Shown here: piece by piece, positions 60,342-64,000 of the stretch
Position numbering within the stretch: the stretch's first letter is position 1
Layout: every line of letters begins with the position of its first letter
The notes under the pieces: generated by a model
Told to the model about the DNA's origin: nothing
Databases searched by the model: none
Seen by the model: the letters and a program-made list of their open reading frames with translations, nothing else
Origin: Candidatus Omnitrophota bacterium
Lineage (GTDB): Bacteria; Hinthialibacterota; Hinthialibacteria; Hinthialibacterales; JAKPRU01
DNA: 64,000 bases
NCBI GenBank assembly: GCA_029570205.1
Contig: JAKQSI010000048.1
Location: 1-64,000, forward strand
Direction: 5' to 3'
Program-made: the position numbers and the translations under genes

Positions 60342-61826
60342 TTATGGCACAAACCTCAAGGAATAAAGATCGGCGTCTTTAAGATATACTTTCATGCGCA
60401 CTGTCTGCCCGGAAAGATGCGACACATCAGGACCGCCTTTCCATGCGACAGTTCCTTCAATCGTGTCACCGAACAACGGGACACAATCGTCCATGGCGTA
60501 ACCCGCAATCGGCTGCCCCTCCTGATTCTGCAATTCCACCTGCATCATCCCCGCGGCGGATGCAGAATAGTTCATCACCAGCCGATTCCCCTTGAAACGG
60601 AACGGTTTTGTCGTCATGAGTCCGCCGGAATAAGGGCCGTTTACCGAGACAAAGCCATCCGTTCGCAATGTGCAGCGCAAGAGGTGATGGGAGGGCTGCG
60701 CATAATGTTGGGAATAATAGATGGACATTTCGGTTTCCCCGGTGGGGACGACGCCTTGGGCGGCCATATTGGTACGTGACACCCAGTTGCCCGGATCGGG
60801 GCCGGGGCGGAAAAACCCTTCCATGAACCTTGTGTAGCAGGAACTGTTGCCGCGAATGCTCATGAATACCCCATCGGCGGCGTCCGAACCGTATTTGGCA
60901 TGGACCCCGGTGGCTCCTGCCTGGTTCTCATTCAGGACCCGGCGTTCCGGCATGAACCGCATGGGAAACGCAATATAAATATGCGGAGCATGGAAATATG
61001 GATGGGTTTGATTTGTATAGAGATGCTCGGCAGGAGTCGTGGTATTCACGATATCGCCATTCGGGAGGCGGATGGTGTATTCGTTCGCATGAGCGAATGG
61101 GACTCGATACGACAGCGGCTGCGCATCGGACCATTGAATAAAATCATCCGAGGTCGCCCGGCGGATGGAACGAACACCGTCCACGAATTTCCGGAAGTAG
61201 CAAACATAGCAACCCTCCGTTTCGCTCCAGAAAGGGACATTCTGTGAATCGAATTCGCCGTGTCGGTCATGGGTAAGCACAGGCTTCTCGTGCCATTTCT
61301 TCCAATGAATCCCATCGGCTGAATCGAAGGCGGCCAGTCCTCCATCCACAGACCCCAGCGCTTTGTATTTTTGCTCCTTTGGCACATCCGGATGCGTATC
61401 GAGGAACGGCGCGAAATTGTGCGTTCCCTCGCCGCGAAGTATGACATTGTTCTCTCGTGTACCGTTGATTTCATAAAGTCCCAGGTTGGGGCGCTCCCAG
61501 TGGATACCGTCGGAGCTTTCCGCCATACAGGTCACTTCCGCATCCGCCCGGTCAACATCGGGAAGGCCCCGGTAATACATCCGGTAGCGGTCACCGTCCT
61601 GGAACACCGTAAAATAGCCGCAAAACAGTCCTTCCCAGGGTCGGTCGAGCGAAAGAGCAATGTTTGCCGGTTGAGGCGAGTGCAGTTTCAACTCCGCGCC
61701 ATCGAGCGTTTCAATCAGGAAATCATCCACAAACAGTTCTCTGCGGGAGCCAAGGTCGAGGCTATCTCCAAATGCCGGAACAAAGTCCAAGAGCAGCACG
61801 AACAAAAGAAAATATGACCGAATCAT
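60342..61826 (-). CDS. Secreted five-bladed-propeller protein (GH32/GH43-superfamily-like)
   Basis: A 494-residue exported protein with a signal peptide (about 1-20, YFLLFVLLLDFVPAFG). The body has repeating Asp/Tyr-rich blades: GSRRELFVDDFLIETL near 24, YFTVFQDGDRYRMYYRG near 70, ESSDGIHWERPNLGLYEING near 100, SADGIHWKKWHEKPVL and SETEGCYVCYFRKF. The SxDGIHW pattern is common to five-bladed glycosidase propellers such as GH32 and GH43/GH68-related proteins. A catalytic acid cannot be named. The ATG at 61826 has AAGGAG 8 bases upstream; the frame runs 14 codons further. It follows the GT39-like gene on the same strand. Confidence 0.72.
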   Translation of the reverse strand: MIRSYFLLFVLLLDFVPAFGDSLDLGSRRELFVDDFLIETLDGAELKLHSPQPANIALSLDRPWEGLFCGYFTVFQDGDRYRMYYRGLPDVDRADAEVTCMAESSDGIHWERPNLGLYEINGTRENNVILRGEGTHNFAPFLDTHPDVPKEQKYKALGSVDGGLAAFDSADGIHWKKWHEKPVLTHDRHGEFDSQNVPFWSETEGCYVCYFRKFVDGVRSIRRATSDDFIQWSDAQPLSYRVPFAHANEYTIRLPNGDIVNTTTPAEHLYTNQTHPYFHAPHIYIAFPMRFMPERRVLNENQAGATGVHAKYGSDAADGVFMSIRGNSSCYTRFMEGFFRPGPDPGNWVSRTNMAAQGVVPTGETEMSIYYSQHYAQPSHHLLRCTLRTDGFVSVNGPYSGGLMTTKPFRFKGNRLVMNYSASAAGMMQVELQNQEGQPIAGYAMDDCVPLFGDTIEGTVAWKGGPDVSHLSGQTVRMKVYLKDADLYSLRFVP

Positions 61827-61868
61827 GATGGCTCCTTTCAGATGACGGGTTTTTTTCAATCTCCTCAC

Positions 61869-63275
61869 TCAGTCCGAGAAACTTCCTGTTTCCACGGCAC
61901 AAGGTAGCACGACACCGGCCAACGGGTAACAGAAATCCGTCGTCTTCCCTTTCGAATGACCTGGATTCCGGCTTTCGCCGGAATGACGCCGGGGGAGAGC
62001 GGGCGTCCCGCCTTCAGGTTGATCTTCCTGACGCAAATGCTTTCTAATTCCAAGAATACCCCACAACCCGGCATAGACACTCCAGAACAGAAAAACCGGT
62101 TCCAGCGGGACACGAAACCGGGCGCGGGCGAAGTAAATTAACACCGCCAGGATGTGAAAGAAAACTACAAGGTGCATCGCGCGGCTGTTTGGAATCTCTC
62201 GCCAAAACAATACCCCACCGCAAATCGACAGGATCAGAAACAGCCAATTCCAATCTACCGTTATTAGTCGCATACGCGGAAAAAGGGCAAATCGCAAATC
62301 ATATCCCTGGTCTCCCATCGGCCAGACCGGAATTCCCGGCCTGAACAGATACACCAGCTTGCGCCATGTATCTACCAGCGTCTGGCCGGGATGATCGAGG
62401 ATGTAGCCCAGACCCAGCCGAAAAAACAAACGGCTTTCCTCTACCTCATTCAAATCCGTCCGGGCGCGGATCGCCTCTTTTTCGCCGGTAGACCAATACG
62501 AATATCCGGCATGGTGACCGATATAAAAATTAACGCCGCCATTTGTAGAGATAGGAACGAATGCGTGAAGGATCAGCGCATTGCGAATTGTCCACGGAAC
62601 CATCGGAACACAAAACAGAAGAAAATGAAGACACCATCGCCCCATCCGCCATCTCCATTGTCCCCCTTTCTTCCCGCCGGGGAGACACCGCGCATCCGCA
62701 TAGAAAAGGGCCGGGAGATAGAATACCGCTGCGGGACGAATGAGCGCGAGAATGCCCAAAAGAAAAGCGGACCATGAACAAAAAGCAGGACGGTGTGAAC
62801 ATCCGCAAAGGAAGAGAAGAAAAAGCAGCAGCAAAAATGTAAAAAGAGTCTCGGTAAGAACAATCCCTGCAAGGAAAATATGACTTTCATAAATCGCGAG
62901 CAGTAGCCCGCTGAGAACCGGAACTCCCCTCCGTATAAGTAGTCGTTGTTCCTTCTGCAACAGAACGGCCCCAAGCAGATAAAGAAGAACACAAGACCCG
63001 GCCGACAACACCCCCTGCACAACGCGCACAACCGTCCAGTTCCTTCCCACAGTCCAATAAATCGCAGCAAGAAACAACGGGTATCCGGGGGGTCGGTAAG
63101 CCAGGTACTCGGGCGACATGGCGAGACCGTGCCCTCTCAGGAAATTGACCGCCGCACGGTCGTAATCTTCCATGTCTGAAAACAACGGTGGATGCGGAGC
63201 AAACGCAACAAAAAGTCGCGGAAGGAGGGCCACAAGGAAGAGGCCGGCGGCTGTCCGGAAATGTTGGCTTTTCAT
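61869..63275 (-). CDS. GT39-like membrane glycosyltransferase with repeat-encoded tail
   Basis: A 468-residue polytopic membrane protein with about 10 hydrophobic segments. The first loop has FSDMEDYDRAAVNFLRGHGL with an acidic pair at the GT-C catalytic position, followed by YLAYRPPGYPLFLAAIYW. This matches GT39/PMT_2 proteins that transfer a sugar from a polyprenyl carrier in the periplasm. The ATG at 63275 was chosen over 63338 because the latter lies inside the HepT remnant. The C-terminal 50 residues, including RRHSGESRNPGHSKG, are encoded by a REP-like element and are unlikely to be functional. Confidence 0.72.
   Translation of the reverse strand: MKSQHFRTAAGLFLVALLPRLFVAFAPHPPLFSDMEDYDRAAVNFLRGHGLAMSPEYLAYRPPGYPLFLAAIYWTVGRNWTVVRVVQGVLSAGSCVLLYLLGAVLLQKEQRLLIRRGVPVLSGLLLAIYESHIFLAGIVLTETLFTFLLLLFLLFLCGCSHRPAFCSWSAFLLGILALIRPAAVFYLPALFYADARCLPGGKKGGQWRWRMGRWCLHFLLFCVPMVPWTIRNALILHAFVPISTNGGVNFYIGHHAGYSYWSTGEKEAIRARTDLNEVEESRLFFRLGLGYILDHPGQTLVDTWRKLVYLFRPGIPVWPMGDQGYDLRFALFPRMRLITVDWNWLFLILSICGGVLFWREIPNSRAMHLVVFFHILAVLIYFARARFRVPLEPVFLFWSVYAGLWGILGIRKHLRQEDQPEGGTPALPRRHSGESRNPGHSKGKTTDFCYPLAGVVLPCAVETGSFSD
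61961..61990. repeat. REP-like element, copy 3, inside a coding sequence
   Basis: ATTCCGGC (61965-61972) and GCCGGAAT (61977-61984), loop TTTC, flanked by CTGG and GACGCC exactly as in copy 1. It lies in the 3' end of the GT39-like gene and encodes SGESRNPG there. Confidence 0.85.
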
Positions 63276-63297
63276 AACCAGGTGGAAATACAGCCTC

Positions 63298-63465
63298 TTA
63301 ATCGCCTCCTTCAAACCGGGGCGGCGGTATCGGAACAAGCCATTGCAACCTTTGGATCAGACCGGGTACGTGTTTTCTCGCAATACGGTAAATCTGTCTG
63401 TAGTCCAGTTTATCATACTCATGGCTTACAACATTCCGCAATCCGATGATGTCTTTCCCAGGCCG
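63298..63465 (-). pseudogene. HepT toxin C-terminal remnant
   Basis: A 55-codon stretch ending at TAA 63298 reads RPGKDIIGLRNVVSHEYDKL, then DYRQIYRIARKHVPGLIQRL. This is the C-terminal part of a HepT (DUF86) toxin with the RX4HXY motif (RNVVSHEY) intact. The front of the gene is missing, and the sequence joins directly, in another frame, to the MNT gene. It is thus not translated as a HepT protein. Confidence 0.8.
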
Positions 63466-63655
63466 CGCCTTCCTCACAGACTACCAATACATCCACATCG
63501 CTGTCCGGGCGAAACGCATCGGTCAAAACCGAACCGAAAAGAGAGAACTCCTTTATCCGCCACTTACGGCAGAACTCTTCGATGCGACCAAATGGAATAT
63601 CTACACGAGCGCCACCCACGGCTTGATCTCCGGATTGACGATTGTTTTTTCGCAT
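63419..63655 (-). pseudogene. MNT-type nucleotidyltransferase antitoxin, truncated
   Basis: A 78-codon frame. FSLFGSVLTDAFRPDSDVDV is the nucleotidyltransferase motif GSxxxxxxxxxSDxD of the MNT antitoxin that modifies HepT, with RIEEFCRKWRIKEFSLFGS before it. After CEEGAAW the normal MNT C-terminus is replaced by out-of-frame HepT sequence (ERHHRIAECCKP). Normal MNT proteins are about 95-100 residues. A GGAAAGTGAG ribosome site precedes the ATG. The two genes have therefore been fused by an internal deletion of the 3' part of MNT and the 5' part of HepT. Confidence 0.8.
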
Positions 63656-63713
63656 CTCACTTTCCGTACTACACGAGAAGAGTTACAGGGATAGACAACC
63701 TGTTTCGGAATCC

Positions 63714-63748
63714 TCGGGGGCGATCCATACCGAACGAATCGCCCCCGA
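63714..63748. terminator. Hairpin after the edge gene
   Basis: An 11-bp perfect stem (TCGGGGGCGAT at 63714-63724 with its complement at 63738-63748) and a 13-base loop, 25 bases past the stop of the partial minus-strand gene. No T-tract follows, so termination is likely but unproven. Confidence 0.55.
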
Positions 63749-63773
63749 TCATGATCTCTTACTTCCTGGAAAT

Positions 63774-64000
63774 CTACTCTTCCCAACCGGTCTTAGTCGG
63801 CTCGATGTAGATTTCTTCCGGGACCTGCATTTCCGGACTGATCGGTTCCTCCAGATGAACATGGAGCGGTTTCGGCAAGACTTCGCTTAAGTTCTCTACA
63901 TCCTGAAACGGGCTGCTGTCGTCGGTTAACTCGAACGGCAGGTACGCCCACTGTTCAAGAAACACCGAACCTTCCGGGATCTTGATCAGATGCTGCGGAT
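63774..64000 (-). CDS. Partial gene at the window edge, unknown function
   Basis: The 3' end of a minus-strand gene that continues beyond position 64000. The visible C-terminal 75 residues (PQHLIKIPEGSVFLEQWAYL, then PFELTDDSSPFQDVENLSEV, ending EPTKTGWEE) are acidic and proline-rich with no known motif. An in-frame GTG at 63965 is probably internal because the reading frame stays open to the edge and the sequence before it looks coding. A hairpin follows its stop. Confidence 0.5.
   Translation of the reverse strand, partial: PQHLIKIPEGSVFLEQWAYLPFELTDDSSPFQDVENLSEVLPKPLHVHLEEPISPEMQVPEEIYIEPTKTGWEE

Overview
The window reads as chromosomal DNA of a Gram-negative, probably heterotrophic bacterium of moderately high GC content. 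It carries an LPS-assembly protein (LptD), a Kdo/WaaP-type LPS kinase, lipoprotein and Tat signal peptides, and many secreted glycan-active enzymes (GH38 mannosidase, Asp-box sialidase-like protein, heparinase II/III, sulfatase, DUF4091 protein). There are also two orphan GspG-like pseudopilins and a secreted nickel superoxide dismutase. This mix fits the PVC group or allied candidate phyla such as Hydrogenedentota or Sumerlaeota. That placement is an inference from gene content; no rRNA or tRNA was seen.

Layout. 1-12 kb: a possible IS end, a secreted MBL-fold protein, a Spy/CpxP-like protein, a GT-B glycosyltransferase-like protein, a membrane-anchored alpha/beta hydrolase, a TIM-barrel protein, a methyltransferase, a secreted repeat (propeller-like) protein, a PilZ-like protein and a GT-C membrane glycosyltransferase. 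12.4-12.75 kb: an 11-unit tandem array of short hairpins. 12.8-21.7 kb, all on the plus strand: a TPR/zinc-ribbon/FxLYD membrane protein, a pseudopilin, NiSOD, then a closely spaced run of a HAD hydrolase, an EamA transporter, a 956-residue GT-C-like membrane protein and two amidohydrolase-type proteins. 21.7-28 kb, minus strand: a PhnD-like binding protein, RecG, LptD and a flavin reductase.

28.0-32.8 kb is the main accessory locus. A translationally coupled three-gene cassette (OLD-family ATPase/TOPRIM nuclease, XamI-family restriction endonuclease, N6-adenine DNA methyltransferase) lies between two imperfect direct repeats of about 85-90 bp. It looks like a defence cassette inserted next to glgP.

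32.8-47.1 kb: glycogen/maltodextrin phosphorylase, then a polysaccharide-degradation cluster without any SusC/SusD. 47.8-54.1 kb: a TPR/HEAT protein, an envelope-glycan group (CgeB-like GT, methyltransferase, LPS kinase), an SPFH membrane protein paired with a ribbon-helix-helix protein beneath four ATGATAT half-sites, and a second pseudopilin. 54.2-60.1 kb: tetrapyrrole genes, with hemL on the minus strand and a plus-strand overlapping operon of precorrin-2 dehydrogenase, hemA, hemC and a cobA-hemD fusion. Together these convert glutamyl-tRNA-derived precursors toward uroporphyrinogen III and siroheme, although hemB is absent here. 60.3-64 kb: a secreted five-bladed-propeller protein, a GT39-like protein, an MNT/HepT toxin-antitoxin module destroyed by an internal deletion, and one partial gene at the window edge.

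A recurring theme is dispersed palindromic repeat DNA: REP-like ATTCCGGC/GCCGGAAT elements, perfect or near-perfect GC-rich palindromes, and the tandem hairpin array. In two cases (RecG and the GT39-like protein) these repeats supply the C-terminal coding sequence.
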